Origin: Dehalococcoidia bacterium UBA2158
Lineage (GTDB): Bacteria; Chloroflexota; Dehalococcoidia; Lucifugimonadales; UBA3495
Reading direction: 5' to 3'
DNA: 64,000 nucleotides
Assembly: GCA_002328185.1 (NCBI GenBank)
Contig: DCWQ01000021.1
Location: 38,015 to 102,014, forward strand
The position numbers and the translations under genes are program-made. A model generated the notes under the pieces. That model saw only the letters and a list, made by a program, of their open reading frames with translations. It ran no database searches and was not told the origin of the DNA. Every line of letters begins with the position of its first letter. Positions within the stretch are counted from its first letter, which is position 1. Of this stretch, positions 16,385 to 25,514 are shown piece after piece.

Positions 16385-16930
16385 TTAGAAGAAGAACGTC
16401 AGGTTCTTGGCCAAGAGCACGTTCTGATCGAGGGTGATCTTGCGCTCGGCGATCTTCCAGGCCCCGTCCACTTTTCTGAGGGTGTCTTCCCGCTTGCCGA
16501 TGAGGAAGTCGGTTTCGGTCTCCACCCGGTTGCGGTAGACCAGGAACCGGCAACGCACTGATGCCTCGGTGGGGTCGGAGGCTGACGGCGTGGCATTCAA
16601 GAGCTGCACGTTGGTGATGAAATGGCGGATGCGGGACAGAGGTTCCTCCGCCCAGTGGACGCCTGTCCGGATCTGCCTTACGCGACGATCCAGGGTGTCT
16701 TTGCCCTCGTCGAACCAGTTGATGTCCTGGCCTTCGCGGGTGAACTCCCGTTCCATCTCGTTGGACTTTACGTTGCGGCGCATGGGCATCCAATAACGGA
16801 TGTCGTCGGTCAGCAGGTCCAGCCATTCCTCGAAGTTTCGTTCGTCCAGCAACTCTGCTTCGGCAAAGAGGAACTCTGAGACCTCTTCTTTGAGCAGAAG
16901 GTGGGCGATGGTTGATTCGGTTGTTGTCAT
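16385..16930 (-). CDS. Aromatic-ring-hydroxylating dioxygenase beta subunit
   Basis: 181 residues of the SnoaL/NTF2-fold small subunit family (BphA2/NdoC-like): EVSEFLFAEAELLDERNFEEWLDLLTDDIRYWMP, then RIRHFITNV and the C-terminal KITLDQNVLLAKNLTFFF. Beta subunits are structural partners of Rieske alpha subunits in alpha3beta3 dioxygenases. It is the last gene of a leftward operon with two alpha subunits (17091-18485 and 20352-21710); only one beta is present, so it may serve both or only the adjacent one. Confidence 0.92.
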   Translation of the reverse strand: MTTTESTIAHLLLKEEVSEFLFAEAELLDERNFEEWLDLLTDDIRYWMPMRRNVKSNEMEREFTREGQDINWFDEGKDTLDRRVRQIRTGVHWAEEPLSRIRHFITNVQLLNATPSASDPTEASVRCRFLVYRNRVETETDFLIGKREDTLRKVDGAWKIAERKITLDQNVLLAKNLTFFF

Positions 16931-16980
16931 GTTTTGGGGGCCTCCGTGGTTTTTGCGGTGTTATTTGACTGGACTTAAGC

Positions 16981-17069
16981 AGTGGTCCGACAGGCTCACC
17001 ATGAGCGGAACCACCAACACCTTTCGCTAAATCAAATTCGCTTATCCTGAGCCTGTCGAAGGACCGATG
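16981..17069. repeat. Inverted-arm repeat, TCGACAGGCTCA family
   Basis: Two arms face each other: CCGACAGGCTCACC near 16987 and CCTGAGCCTGTCGAAGGAC near 17046. Together they form an imperfect MITE-like inverted repeat. Related arms occur at 25376, 30940, 32340 and 38076. The element lies between the beta- and alpha-subunit genes of the dioxygenase operon. Confidence 0.6.
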
Positions 17070-17090
17070 TCAGCAAGGGAGTTTCAGCTC

Positions 17091-18485
17091 TTAATGCCCC
17101 TTTCCGTTGCGCCAGGTGGCTAGGGTGTCCCAGTCGGGGGCGTTCATGAACTCGGACCATCGATTGTAGAAGCCGCGTTGGTTGTGCTCTGCTGCCTTGG
17201 CCGCTGTCACGTTCCTGATCTGGCCGGGCATCTCCAGGCCATCGGTGTCCACCGGCGGGCCGTCGAAGCCCATGCCCATCTGGTAGTTGTATGGGTAGCG
17301 CCGGGCGATGACTCCCTGGCTGGCGTTATGGGCGTAATTCCAGTTCTCCATGTCGTCCTGCTCGGTTAAACCGGCGGGGCCGGAGTAGCTGATGTAGTAG
17401 TGGCGCAGGAACTCTTTGACCTCGACCGGGGCCTTCTTGTCGATCAAGAACCAGCGCCAGGCCTCGTGGCTGTTGGCGCCGCGGGGGTGCCAGGCAGAGA
17501 TGGTGCGGGGTTGGCGGGGCAGGTACGACATGTTGGGGAACACGGTGCTGGGACCCGGGATCAACCGGGACCACTGACCGTAGTTCTTGCGGCGCTCTGC
17601 CTCACAGTGGGCGAAATACTCCGAGACGACCTTGGAATGTTGGTAGCCAGGAATCACCCTGTCATCGGGGCGCAGGAAGGTGATGGTCCCGTGGCCGCGC
17701 TCCGGGAACGAGATGTCCAGGGCGGTTGCCCCCTCCCTCTCTTGATTGTCGCGCCGGCCGCTGCCGCTGGGGCCTTGGCCGACCATGTCGACGGAGCGGT
17801 GGCTGATGTTGTGGTAGCGGTCGCCGATGAAGTTCTCCGAGGGGAACTTCCAGTTACAGGGAATCACCCACTTCTCCACTCCGCCAAAGACCTCCACCTC
17901 TCCGCCGGCGCCATCCCAGGTGTCCAGCAGGAAATTCAGATAGGTCAGGAATCCGCCCATGTACTCCTCGAAGGATGGGGCATGCTTGTCCCAGGTGGCC
18001 CAGATCGAGCCATTGTAGTTGCGCATCTGGGCGACTTCCGGCAGTCCCCATTTGGACTTGTCCAGCTTCTCGTCATAGGCATCCTTGAAGTAGGGAACGC
18101 CGACCAAGGCGCCGTCGGTGGCGAAACTCCAACCGTGGTAGGGGCAACTGAACACCGGGGTGTTGCCCTCGTCGTACCGGCAGACCTTCATGCCCCGGTG
18201 GGTGCACGAGTTGAGGAAGACGCGGATCTCGCCTTTTCGGTCGCGGCAGAGGATCACCGATTCTTCGCCCATGGATGACACAAAGAAATCGCCGGGCTTG
18301 CTGACCTGGCTTTCGTGTCCGATGAACAGCCAAGCCCTGGCGAATAACCTTTCCTGCTCCTGGGCGTAGACCTCGGGGTTGACGAAGACATCCCGGCTGA
18401 TGGTGCCAGCGTCCAGGTCGACCATCGATCCAAAACCGTTGCTGGCTTGTCCGTTTTTGCTACGGGGCTTACGGGCAGTCGCCAT
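17091..18485 (-). CDS. Rieske aromatic-ring-hydroxylating dioxygenase alpha subunit (copy 1)
   Basis: 464 residues. The Rieske [2Fe-2S] ligands are Cys94, His96, Cys114 and His117 (CTHRG ... CPYHGW), and the mononuclear iron site is in DRYHNISHRSVD with a later Asp. The length and C-terminus are normal for biphenyl/naphthalene-type alpha subunits that insert O2 into an aromatic ring as a cis-diol. A paralogue lies 1.9 kb upstream in the same operon. No ferredoxin or reductase gene is nearby, so electrons must come from elsewhere in the genome. Confidence 0.94.
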   Translation of the reverse strand: MATARKPRSKNGQASNGFGSMVDLDAGTISRDVFVNPEVYAQEQERLFARAWLFIGHESQVSKPGDFFVSSMGEESVILCRDRKGEIRVFLNSCTHRGMKVCRYDEGNTPVFSCPYHGWSFATDGALVGVPYFKDAYDEKLDKSKWGLPEVAQMRNYNGSIWATWDKHAPSFEEYMGGFLTYLNFLLDTWDGAGGEVEVFGGVEKWVIPCNWKFPSENFIGDRYHNISHRSVDMVGQGPSGSGRRDNQEREGATALDISFPERGHGTITFLRPDDRVIPGYQHSKVVSEYFAHCEAERRKNYGQWSRLIPGPSTVFPNMSYLPRQPRTISAWHPRGANSHEAWRWFLIDKKAPVEVKEFLRHYYISYSGPAGLTEQDDMENWNYAHNASQGVIARRYPYNYQMGMGFDGPPVDTDGLEMPGQIRNVTAAKAAEHNQRGFYNRWSEFMNAPDWDTLATWRNGKGH

Positions 18486-18541
18486 GTTGGGTCGCCTCCT
18501 TAAGATACGGGAGATTCGGGCAAGATTATTTACTATTCGAA

Positions 18542-19432
18542 TTAAGTGGTGCGCGGGGACTTGGAACGGACTTCGGCGCTGGCCATTTGCTCCAGGATGC
18601 GCGCTACCACCGGGTAACCTTCTTGGCCTAAACCCTGGGCCTGGGCCCGCTGCAGCACGTCGTCGACAATGTCTCCGATGCGGGATGGGGCCTGCACGTC
18701 CCGGGCCAGTTGGCAGGCGAGATGCAGGTCTTTGGCAACGATGTCTAGGGTCCCGTTGGAGGCGAAGGTGCCGTCTAGGACCACGTCCATCGAGCGGGCC
18801 ATGACGCCGCTAGCTGAGGCGCTGATGGGGATCAACTTGGCGAGGATGTCCATGTCGAGACCGGCTTTGGCCCCGATGAGCATCCCTTCGATTCCGGCGA
18901 TGAAGTTGGAGTAACCCAGATATTGGGTGACCAGCTTGGCCGTGCTGCCAGAGGCGGTGCCTCCGACATATATTACGTCTTTACCCATGGTTTCCAGCAC
19001 AGCCCGGTGCCTCTCGAAAACAGACGGGTCGCCGCCGACCATCATTGTCATGTTGGGGATGCGGCCGCTAACCGGAGAGTCCAGCATATCGATGCCGCGT
19101 TGCTTGCAGGCCGCGGCTAGCTTGTGGATCACGGTGGGAGAATTGGTGGTGGTGTCCACCCAGACCCCGCCGGTTTTCAGTCCTGCCAGGATGCCTGTGT
19201 CCGGGTCAGTGAGCACGCTTTCGGCCTCCACCGGACCGGGCAGCGAGGTAAAAACCACCTCGCTGTTCTCGGCCAATTCACGGGGGGTATCGGCCCAGTT
19301 GGCGCCCATCTCGCACAGATTGGTGGCCGACTCGCGGCGCATGTCAAAGACGGTGACTGCGTGTCCCACTTCGATCAGGGCCTTGGCCATGGGGTTGCCC
19401 ATGGTCCCGGTGCCGATATAGCCTAGCTTCAT
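18542..19432 (-). CDS. 3-hydroxyisobutyrate dehydrogenase-family NAD(P)-dependent oxidoreductase
   Basis: 296 residues of the beta-hydroxyacid dehydrogenase family. The Rossmann motif GYIGTGTMGNPMAK, the substrate-binding DSPVSGRIPNMTMMVGG and the catalytic Lys in GSTAKLVTQYLGYSN are all present. It sits between the extradiol dioxygenase and the Rieske alpha subunit, where a cis-diol dehydrogenase would normally be. That position suggests it oxidises a hydroxylated intermediate, although this family usually acts on beta-hydroxy acids; the role is inferred from context. Confidence 0.85.
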   Translation of the reverse strand: MKLGYIGTGTMGNPMAKALIEVGHAVTVFDMRRESATNLCEMGANWADTPRELAENSEVVFTSLPGPVEAESVLTDPDTGILAGLKTGGVWVDTTTNSPTVIHKLAAACKQRGIDMLDSPVSGRIPNMTMMVGGDPSVFERHRAVLETMGKDVIYVGGTASGSTAKLVTQYLGYSNFIAGIEGMLIGAKAGLDMDILAKLIPISASASGVMARSMDVVLDGTFASNGTLDIVAKDLHLACQLARDVQAPSRIGDIVDDVLQRAQAQGLGQEGYPVVARILEQMASAEVRSKSPRTT

Positions 19433-19460
19433 TTACGTGTTCTCCCGGTATTTGGTGATA

Positions 19461-20327
19461 TTACTTGGCGGCTACTGGAGTCGGAGCGCGGTGGCCCCAG
19501 ATGCTGCCCTTCTCGTGGCGCTGTACCTGCCAGGTGGCGTCGTCCACGGTGCGGGCGCCCCAGCCGTACTCAACGTCGAAACCGGACGGTGTCTTCATGT
19601 AGAACGAGGTCATGTGGTCGTTGGTATGGCGGCCCAGACCACGGGTCAGGGGAATCTCGTTATCCAGCACCATGTCGTAAGTGGCACCCACTTCGTTCAT
19701 GGACTCAGTCTGGAGCATGAAGTGGTTCAGCTTCTTGGGGGCTTTGGCCTCGATCAGCGCCAGGGAATGGTGGCGAGGGTTGCAATGGAAGAAGGCCAGG
19801 TTTCGGATGAAGTCGCTGATCTTCATGCCTAGCACGTCGCGGTAGAACTTGACGGTCCGGTCCAGGTTTTCGACGTGGAAGACCACGTGGCCCAGACCTT
19901 GTTCGGCGGTCACGAAACCAACCGCCCGTGGCGAATTGAAAGGGCGCTCGAAGCTGATGGGTGGGCCCCAGAAGATCTCTGTGGGGGTGCCTTCTGGGTC
20001 GTCGAACTTGATCATGCCCTCGACACGTCGGGACTTGTTCTCGTCTTCGGTGCCGTCGGTTACCTCGATGCCGGCCTCGCGCAGTTGCTCGGCCATCTCC
20101 CGAAGGGCTGGTTCGTCGGTAACCTGCCAGCCGACGAATTCAACGTCGTCCGTGCCCGTGGGCTGGATGATGAAGCGGTGGCTGTATTCGTCCATTCTCA
20201 GGGACAGGTTGCCATCGTCGTCGATGCCGTTGCTCTGAAGTCCCAAAACGTCAGTGGCGAAGTGTTCCCATTCCTCCATGTTGCTTACTCCGAGTCCTAC
20301 GTATCCCAATTGTGTTACGGCGGTCAT
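19461..20327 (-). CDS. BphC-type extradiol ring-cleavage dioxygenase (VOC fold)
   Basis: 288 residues made of two vicinal-oxygen-chelate domains. The iron ligands expected of 2,3-dihydroxybiphenyl/catechol 2,3-dioxygenases are visible: His147 (GLGHVVFHV), His202 (LNHFMLQ) and Glu253 (GFDVEYGWG). It would open a catechol meta to the hydroxyls. It lies 24 bases downstream of the second Rieske alpha gene and upstream of the dehydrogenase, so ring hydroxylation and cleavage are encoded together. Confidence 0.93.
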   Translation of the reverse strand: MTAVTQLGYVGLGVSNMEEWEHFATDVLGLQSNGIDDDGNLSLRMDEYSHRFIIQPTGTDDVEFVGWQVTDEPALREMAEQLREAGIEVTDGTEDENKSRRVEGMIKFDDPEGTPTEIFWGPPISFERPFNSPRAVGFVTAEQGLGHVVFHVENLDRTVKFYRDVLGMKISDFIRNLAFFHCNPRHHSLALIEAKAPKKLNHFMLQTESMNEVGATYDMVLDNEIPLTRGLGRHTNDHMTSFYMKTPSGFDVEYGWGARTVDDATWQVQRHEKGSIWGHRAPTPVAAK

Positions 20328-20351
20328 GTCACTCTCTCCTAATCTTTACAG

Positions 20352-21710
20352 CTAACTATTTTTCTTGTGTCTGTTCGATCTTCCCGTAGGGGCTAGGTCG
20401 GCCCAGCTTTTGGCGTCCATCATGGCAGCCCAGCGGCGGTAGAAGCCACGCTGGTTCTCCTCGCTGATGCGCTCGGTGACCACGCCGGGCAGTCCGCTGT
20501 CTTTGCGGGATATCCCGATGCCCATCTCATAATTGTACGGCGTCCGGCGCGCGATGGCGCCCTTGCTGGCGTTGTGGGCGTAATTCCAGTTCTCCATGTC
20601 GTCTTGCTCGGTCATGCCGCCGGGGCCGGAGTAGCGGATGTAGTAATGCCGCAGGACCTCTTTGACCTCGTCGGGGGTGTTCTTGTCGATCAGGAACCAG
20701 CGCCAGGCCTCGGTCAGGTCGGGCCCGCGGGGGTGCCACATGGCGATGGAGCGGGGCTGGCGGGCCAGGTATGACATGTTCGGGAAAACCGTGCCCACCA
20801 TGCCGATCAGGTTGGGCCGGTCGCCCAGGGACTCGCGCCGTTTGGCTTCCCGCCCCCGGAAATACTCTTCAACCACCAGGGTGTTGGTGTAGGTGGCGAC
20901 CTGCGCCGTGTCCTTAGGTTGCATGTCGACCACAGCAGCGTGGCCCAATTCCGGGAAGGAGATGTTCAGGCGGGTGGCGGTGGAGATCTCGTTTCCGTCG
21001 CGCCGTCCCCGGCCGCTGGGGCCGATGTCGACCATGTCCACAGAGCGGTGGCTGATGTTGTGGTAGCCGTCTCCGGCGAAGTTCTCAGCGGCGAACTTCC
21101 AGTTGCTGGGCATGGTCCACTTCTGGACTCCGCCCAGAATCTCTGAACCGCCCTCGCTGCCATCGCGTCCGTCCAGGGCCAGGTCCAAGAACATTTTCAT
21201 GTCGCCCAGATAATCGAGGAAGGGTGGCGCTTTCTTGTCCCATGAACCCCAGATGCTGCCCTTGTAGTTGTACATCTGGGGGACTTCGGGCAAACCCCAC
21301 TTGGACTTGTCCAGCTTCTCGTTATAGGCGTCTTTGAAGTATGGGACGCCCACCAGTTTACCGTCAGTGGCGAAGCTCCAGCCGTGGTAGGGACAGGAGA
21401 AAACGGGAGAGTTCCCTTCGTCGTAGCGGCAGACCTTCATGCCCCGGTGTGTGCATGAGTTGAGGAAGATGTGGACCTCGCCCTGGCGGTCTCGGCAAAG
21501 GATCACCGATTCCTCGCCCATGGACGAAACGAAGTAATCTCCCGGCTTCGTCACCTGGCTCTCGTGGCCAACAAAGAGCCACGCCTGGGCAAATATCTGT
21601 TCCTGCTCTTGGCGGTAGATGTCTTCGTTGACGAAGATCTCGCGGCTGACGCTTCCGGAGTCGACATCGACGATTCGGCTAAAGGCGCCTGGTTTGGTTT
21701 TCGTGGCCAC
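20352..21710 (-). CDS. Rieske aromatic-ring-hydroxylating dioxygenase alpha subunit (copy 2)
   Basis: 452 residues, strongly similar to the copy at 17091-18485. Rieske ligands CTHRG/CPYHGW and the iron-site motif DGYHNISHRSVD are intact. A GTG at 21710 with GGAG eleven bases upstream is preferred; a TTG at 21731 would add seven residues that do not align with the paralogue. It is the first gene of the leftward aromatic operon. The two alpha copies differ mostly in the substrate-binding half, suggesting distinct ring substrates. Confidence 0.92.
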   Translation of the reverse strand: MATKTKPGAFSRIVDVDSGSVSREIFVNEDIYRQEQEQIFAQAWLFVGHESQVTKPGDYFVSSMGEESVILCRDRQGEVHIFLNSCTHRGMKVCRYDEGNSPVFSCPYHGWSFATDGKLVGVPYFKDAYNEKLDKSKWGLPEVPQMYNYKGSIWGSWDKKAPPFLDYLGDMKMFLDLALDGRDGSEGGSEILGGVQKWTMPSNWKFAAENFAGDGYHNISHRSVDMVDIGPSGRGRRDGNEISTATRLNISFPELGHAAVVDMQPKDTAQVATYTNTLVVEEYFRGREAKRRESLGDRPNLIGMVGTVFPNMSYLARQPRSIAMWHPRGPDLTEAWRWFLIDKNTPDEVKEVLRHYYIRYSGPGGMTEQDDMENWNYAHNASKGAIARRTPYNYEMGIGISRKDSGLPGVVTERISEENQRGFYRRWAAMMDAKSWADLAPTGRSNRHKKNS

Positions 21711-21969
21711 GAATTCCACTCTCCGTAACAATATGCTGGCAGGCAGGGATTGGATAGGGGTTTTTCACGGGAACTTTTGGGTGGCTGATTGCCGGAAAAT
21801 CGCTCCCGACAGTATACCGCAACCGCGGTTTCGACTGCGACGGAGTGTGGAAGGGCGATCGGCCTTTAGCCGGAACCGGTTTTGGGCAATAGAGAACCCA
21901 GGCCCGATCATTCGGGCCGGGGGGTGATGCGTTCGGGGTCGAGGCAAGATCCCGTTCGCTTGATGCTGA

Positions 21970-22755
21970 CTCATTCACGAACAGGTGGTTGCCATCGGTC
22001 CGGTTGTGGATGGTCTCCAGGGCGTCGTCCGGCAGGGTCACACCGGCGTTGGCCTGGACGAACTCACCCATTTCCTGCTGCGTGAGACCGTCTAAGTGGA
22101 CGCGCCGGTAGTGTCTTTTCCTGACAAGGTTTCCCAGTGTCTGTGATAGGGAATGGCTGCCGGTTATCTCAACGTCGCGGTAGGTTCCAAGGATCAGAAG
22201 AGGGCTGTTGGCGATCTCTCTGACCAGAAACTCCAACATCAGCAGCGATGAAGAGTTGGCCCAATGTAGGTTATCCAACACGAATTTCAGGGGTTGGCTC
22301 TGAGCGACGTTCTTTAGAAAAGTTGCCACTGAATCAAAGAGCCGGAACCTGGCTTGCTGCGGCTCGGCGGCCACGGCTTGGCTTAAGTTGGGCAATCTGC
22401 CCCTTAGTTCGGGGACGATCTCAGCGATCGACGTTACTCCGGAGCCCATCTGTGAGGCCAATAGTTCTGCGTCTGCGGTCTCAACGTAGGCCCGGATGGG
22501 GTGAACGTAAGGCCAATAGGGCGGAACGCCGACATGTTCGTAGCACCAGCACCGCATCACCTGGACGCCCAGAGTTTCCGCACGGGAGGACAACTCTTAC
22601 GCCAGGCGGGTCTTGCCTATGCCCGGCTCTCCGGCCAGCATCACCATCTGTCCCCTGCCGGCCAACGCTTCGTCCAAGGCAGCAGTTAGCATACCCAACT
22701 CTGATTGGCGGCCGATGAACCCTGATTCTCGGGATTCGCTGTTCGACAATTCCAC
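21970..22755 (-). pseudogene. Broken ATPase domain of a LuxR/MalT-type (LAL) or cyclase-type regulator
   Basis: A GTG at 22755 opens a frame reading GFIGRQSELGMLTAALDEAL and AGEPGIGKTRLA (Walker A). A TAA at 22597-22599 interrupts it, after which the same frame continues through FVLDNLHWANSSSLLMLEF (Walker B region), LLILGTYRD and RTDGNHLFVNE, where homology stops near 21970. The DNA-binding C-terminal part is gone. This is the AAA_16 module of large LuxR-family regulators. Its position just upstream of the dioxygenase operon suggests it once regulated that operon. Confidence 0.8.
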
Positions 22756-22823
22756 GCACCCCTATCTTAAGCTGGGCACATATTACGACGAATCGGTGAG
22801 CTTCTGCCGGATTCGGTGGCACC

Positions 22824-22862
22824 ATAAAAAGACGGCCCCTACTGGCAGCAGGGGCCGTCTTT
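22824..22862 (-). terminator. Rho-independent terminator
   Basis: A 13-bp perfect stem (AAAGACGGCCCCT arms, nine-base loop) is followed on the minus strand by five Ts. It lies 24 bases behind the amidohydrolase gene and insulates it from the broken regulator. Confidence 0.85.
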
Positions 22863-22885
22863 GAGCTCAATCTAGATGGGAAGGA

Positions 22886-23911
22886 TTACACGTCGATGCG
22901 GTAGACCTTGGCGGCTACGTCGTGGAACATGTCGGCGCGCTCTGAGGCCGAGTGGCCCTTGGTGATGAGTTTGAAGGCGTTGTACATCACGTTATACGAG
23001 TAAGACACTTTGTCCACCGGGAAGTTGCTTTCGAACATGCAGCGGTTGGGGCCGAACTTCTCGATACAGTAGTTGATGATTGGAGCCATGTCAGAGGCCA
23101 GTTCCTCAGAGCCGATGGGCTTGTCCCGGAGATACCAGTCGAACCCAACCCGGGGCATGCCGATGCCGCCCAGTTTCATGTAGATGTTGGGCTGCTGGGC
23201 CGCGGCGTCGATGCCCTTTCGCCAGGTGGCCATGACCTCTTGTTGGCGTCCGGCGTAGGGGCCGTCGCCCATGATGCCGCCCACGTGGCAGAGGATGATT
23301 TTCAGGTTGGGAATGGCTTTCGCCAGTTCGGCCAGTTCTTCCATCTGGGTGAAGTACATCCAGCCTTCCAGAGAGTGGCCCATGTCGGCCAGCACCTTGG
23401 CCCCGGCCCGGAAATTGTCACTGGACATCTGCCCCTTGATCTTGTGGGCGGCGGTGTTCTCCACGTCGGGATTGTCGTCCCACGTGACGGTGTGGCGGAT
23501 ACCCCGGAACCGATTGGGGCTGGCGGCCTGCAGGGCCTCCAACACGGGTTTCACGCCGTCGCCCAGGTTCAGGTTGGCGTGCCCGACGATGGCGGCAGCG
23601 GCCCTTCCTGGACCGTACAGCCCTGCAGCGCTGGCCGCGGCCAGGCCTTGAACGAATTCAACCTCGCCCACTGGCTTCATTTCTTCCGGCCCGTCGATGC
23701 GGTACATGGACCGGGCCTCCACGAATACGGTGGAACGCACGTTGTGGCCGCTGTTCAAGTCGTCGGCCAGCTCATGGAGCAGGTACCGCTGGAACGGGAT
23801 GCGCGCGGTGCGGTAGTCCCAGAAGTGGTGGTGCGGGTCGCAGATAGGCAGGTCGGGTTCCAGGGTTTCCTCAGGGGTTAATGCCAGCCAGTCATTGCCT
23901 CCATAGGGCAT
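22886..23911 (-). CDS. Amidohydrolase (COG3618 / LigI-like lactonase family)
   Basis: 341 residues of the TIM-barrel amidohydrolase group related to 2-pyrone-4,6-dicarboxylate lactonase and 4-sulfomuconolactonase. Visible motifs are the N-terminal ICDPHHHFWDY metal site, FVEARSMY, the ILCHVGG ligand and CMFESNFPVDK carrying the barrel-end acidic residue. These enzymes hydrolyse lactones or ring-cleavage products, which fits the adjacent aromatic operon. It has its own terminator and is divergent from the RidA gene. Confidence 0.87.
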   Translation of the reverse strand: MPYGGNDWLALTPEETLEPDLPICDPHHHFWDYRTARIPFQRYLLHELADDLNSGHNVRSTVFVEARSMYRIDGPEEMKPVGEVEFVQGLAAASAAGLYGPGRAAAAIVGHANLNLGDGVKPVLEALQAASPNRFRGIRHTVTWDDNPDVENTAAHKIKGQMSSDNFRAGAKVLADMGHSLEGWMYFTQMEELAELAKAIPNLKIILCHVGGIMGDGPYAGRQQEVMATWRKGIDAAAQQPNIYMKLGGIGMPRVGFDWYLRDKPIGSEELASDMAPIINYCIEKFGPNRCMFESNFPVDKVSYSYNVMYNAFKLITKGHSASERADMFHDVAAKVYRIDV

Positions 23912-23984
23912 GGTGGCGCCTCCGCAATAATTAATCTTGACGCCCAGATAATAACACGCCTAGATTCAATCATCCGCAGCCAGG

Positions 23985-24012
23985 TTGAAGACTGGGACTA
24001 GCCGGGTATAAT
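23985..24012 (+). promoter_or_regulatory. Promoter for the RidA gene and possibly the following cluster
   Basis: TTGAAG (23985-23990) and a perfect TATAAT (24007-24012) are separated by 16 bp. Transcription would start about 40 bases before the RidA ATG at 24061. Confidence 0.6.
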
Positions 24013-24060
24013 TGCGGCGGCGGTCTACACAGATAACTGCACTCAAATCAGGGAGATACC

Positions 24061-24450
24061 ATGGCTGACAAGGGACGTTCGATACACGTTGACGGCGTCA
24101 AACACGGCGCGCCGATTCCCATGGGGGCGCGGGTCGGCAACATGATCTTCTCCAGCGGCATAATGGGCACTGACCCGTCCACCGGCAAGGTTCCAGAAGA
24201 CCTGGAAAGCCAGTGCGTGTTCGCCTTCGCCAACATGAAGACCATGCTGGAGAACGCAGGCGCGACCACCAAGAGCGTCGGGACGATCAAAGTCTATATG
24301 AAGGACCGGTCCCAGCGAGAGGCGGTTAACCGTCCCTGGCTGGAGATGTTCCCCGACGAGGATGACCGGCCTGCTCGCCATGCCATCGAGTACGAAGCCT
24401 TTCCTCCGGGTGTTCTGGTACAGTTGGAGATTGTGGCCGTGGTCGACTGA
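24061..24450 (+). CDS. RidA/YjgF/YER057c family protein
   Basis: 129 residues of the RidA superfamily, small trimeric enzymes or binding proteins that hydrolyse reactive enamines/imines or, in catabolic versions, aminoacrylate-like intermediates. FSSGIMGTDPSTGKVP, the NMKTMLENAGATTKSVGTIKVY block and the C-terminal PGVLVQLEIVAVVD are characteristic. In the ring-specific deaminase subgroup an Arg near the C-terminus binds substrate carboxylate; here that region reads RPARHAIEYEAFP. AGGGAG precedes the ATG. Confidence 0.88.
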   Translation: MADKGRSIHVDGVKHGAPIPMGARVGNMIFSSGIMGTDPSTGKVPEDLESQCVFAFANMKTMLENAGATTKSVGTIKVYMKDRSQREAVNRPWLEMFPDEDDRPARHAIEYEAFPPGVLVQLEIVAVVD

Positions 24451-24499
24451 CCGGCCCTCGCTTTATAAAGAGCCAATAACGTCTAAACAGAGGTCTTAG

Positions 24500-25348
24500 T
24501 TGCAACCGGAAAGCAGATTCGTAGAGTCCAACGGGGTCAACCACCATTACCTGGAATGGGGCAGCCCCGATTACCCAAGCGTAGTCATGTTTCATGCCGT
24601 TGGCATGTCCTCCCAGATATGGAATAACACCGCCAGGGACCTGGCCCGGGACTACCATGTTCGTTCCTTCGATCTCAGGGGCCACGGCGACACCGAGCAT
24701 CCCGAGGGCGGTTTCACCTTCCAACAGATTGGCCAAGACACCGCCTCGGTCATTCAGGCTTTGGGCCTTGAGGGTTCGATCGCGGTCGGGCACTCCGCCG
24801 GCGGGATGTCTATGCTGATCGCCGATTCCATGTTCCCTGGGATTGTCAGCAAGGGAGTCTTGGTCGACACACGGGTGGGCGATAGCCCGATGGCGCTGTT
24901 ATCTCCCGAGGAACAGAAACTGCGCATGGAACGAACCCTTCAGAAGCGGTCAATCTGGGGAAGCCGGAAAGCGATGCACGAGGCCTACCGCGACCGCCGG
25001 GTTTTCAAACCATGGGAGGATGAGGTCTTCGCCGACTACATCGATGGCAACACCCGCTTGTTGGATGACGGCACTGTTGAATTGAAGTGCAAGCCCTACG
25101 TTGAAGAAGAGTTCTACTCGAACCGCCGGCACCTGGATACTTTGGAAGTCCTACGGGGTCTGGGCGGCGAGTACGTCTTGTTGGTGGGTGACTATGAGGG
25201 AGCGCAAACTCCCCAGGACGCCGCCGTGCAGCATCTGCAGCAGGAGACCAAAGGGTTCCAGCTCAAGGAACTGGGCGCGGGCTCCCACTTTGTGCCCATG
25301 GAGTACCCAGCGTTGGTGCTGAAAGAGATTCGGAACTTCATAGACTAG
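24500..25348 (+). CDS. Alpha/beta hydrolase
   Basis: 282 residues, TTG start with AGAGGT upstream. The alpha/beta hydrolase triad can be placed: nucleophile Ser in GHSAGG, Asp in LLVGDYEG and His in GAGSHFVPMEYP; MFHAVGMSS supplies the oxyanion hole. No signal peptide, so cytoplasmic. Such proteins act as esterases, lactonases or C-C hydrolases on meta-cleavage products. It is transcribed with the RidA gene and lies before the split ThDP enzyme. Confidence 0.88.
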   Translation: MQPESRFVESNGVNHHYLEWGSPDYPSVVMFHAVGMSSQIWNNTARDLARDYHVRSFDLRGHGDTEHPEGGFTFQQIGQDTASVIQALGLEGSIAVGHSAGGMSMLIADSMFPGIVSKGVLVDTRVGDSPMALLSPEEQKLRMERTLQKRSIWGSRKAMHEAYRDRRVFKPWEDEVFADYIDGNTRLLDDGTVELKCKPYVEEEFYSNRRHLDTLEVLRGLGGEYVLLVGDYEGAQTPQDAAVQHLQQETKGFQLKELGAGSHFVPMEYPALVLKEIRNFID

Positions 25349-25375
25349 CTACGTGTAGACTTAGGCAAGCAAATG

Positions 25376-25445
25376 GTTCGACGGGCTCACCGCGAACGGA
25401 AGCAAGGGTTTTCCCTCGTTCGTCCTGAGCTCTGTCTAAGGGTCT
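25376..25445. repeat. Inverted-arm repeat, TCGACAGGCTCA family
   Basis: An arm TGGTTCGACGGGCTCACCGCG at 25376 and an opposing arm TTCGTCCTGAGCTCTGTCTAAGG near 25419 form an imperfect inverted repeat between the hydrolase and the ThDP subunit genes, in the same relative orientation as the copy at 16981. Confidence 0.5.
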
Positions 25446-25514
25446 ATCCATTGGTTATAACGGTTGTTTAGGCAACTTTAGCGAGAATCATTCCCGAATA
25501 AAGAGGTACCCACA

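Noticed and set aside
21901..21918. Perfect 7-bp inverted repeat GGCCCGA/TCGGGCC as terminator
   Set aside because: No T-run on either strand and it lies upstream of the Rieske gene; left unassigned.
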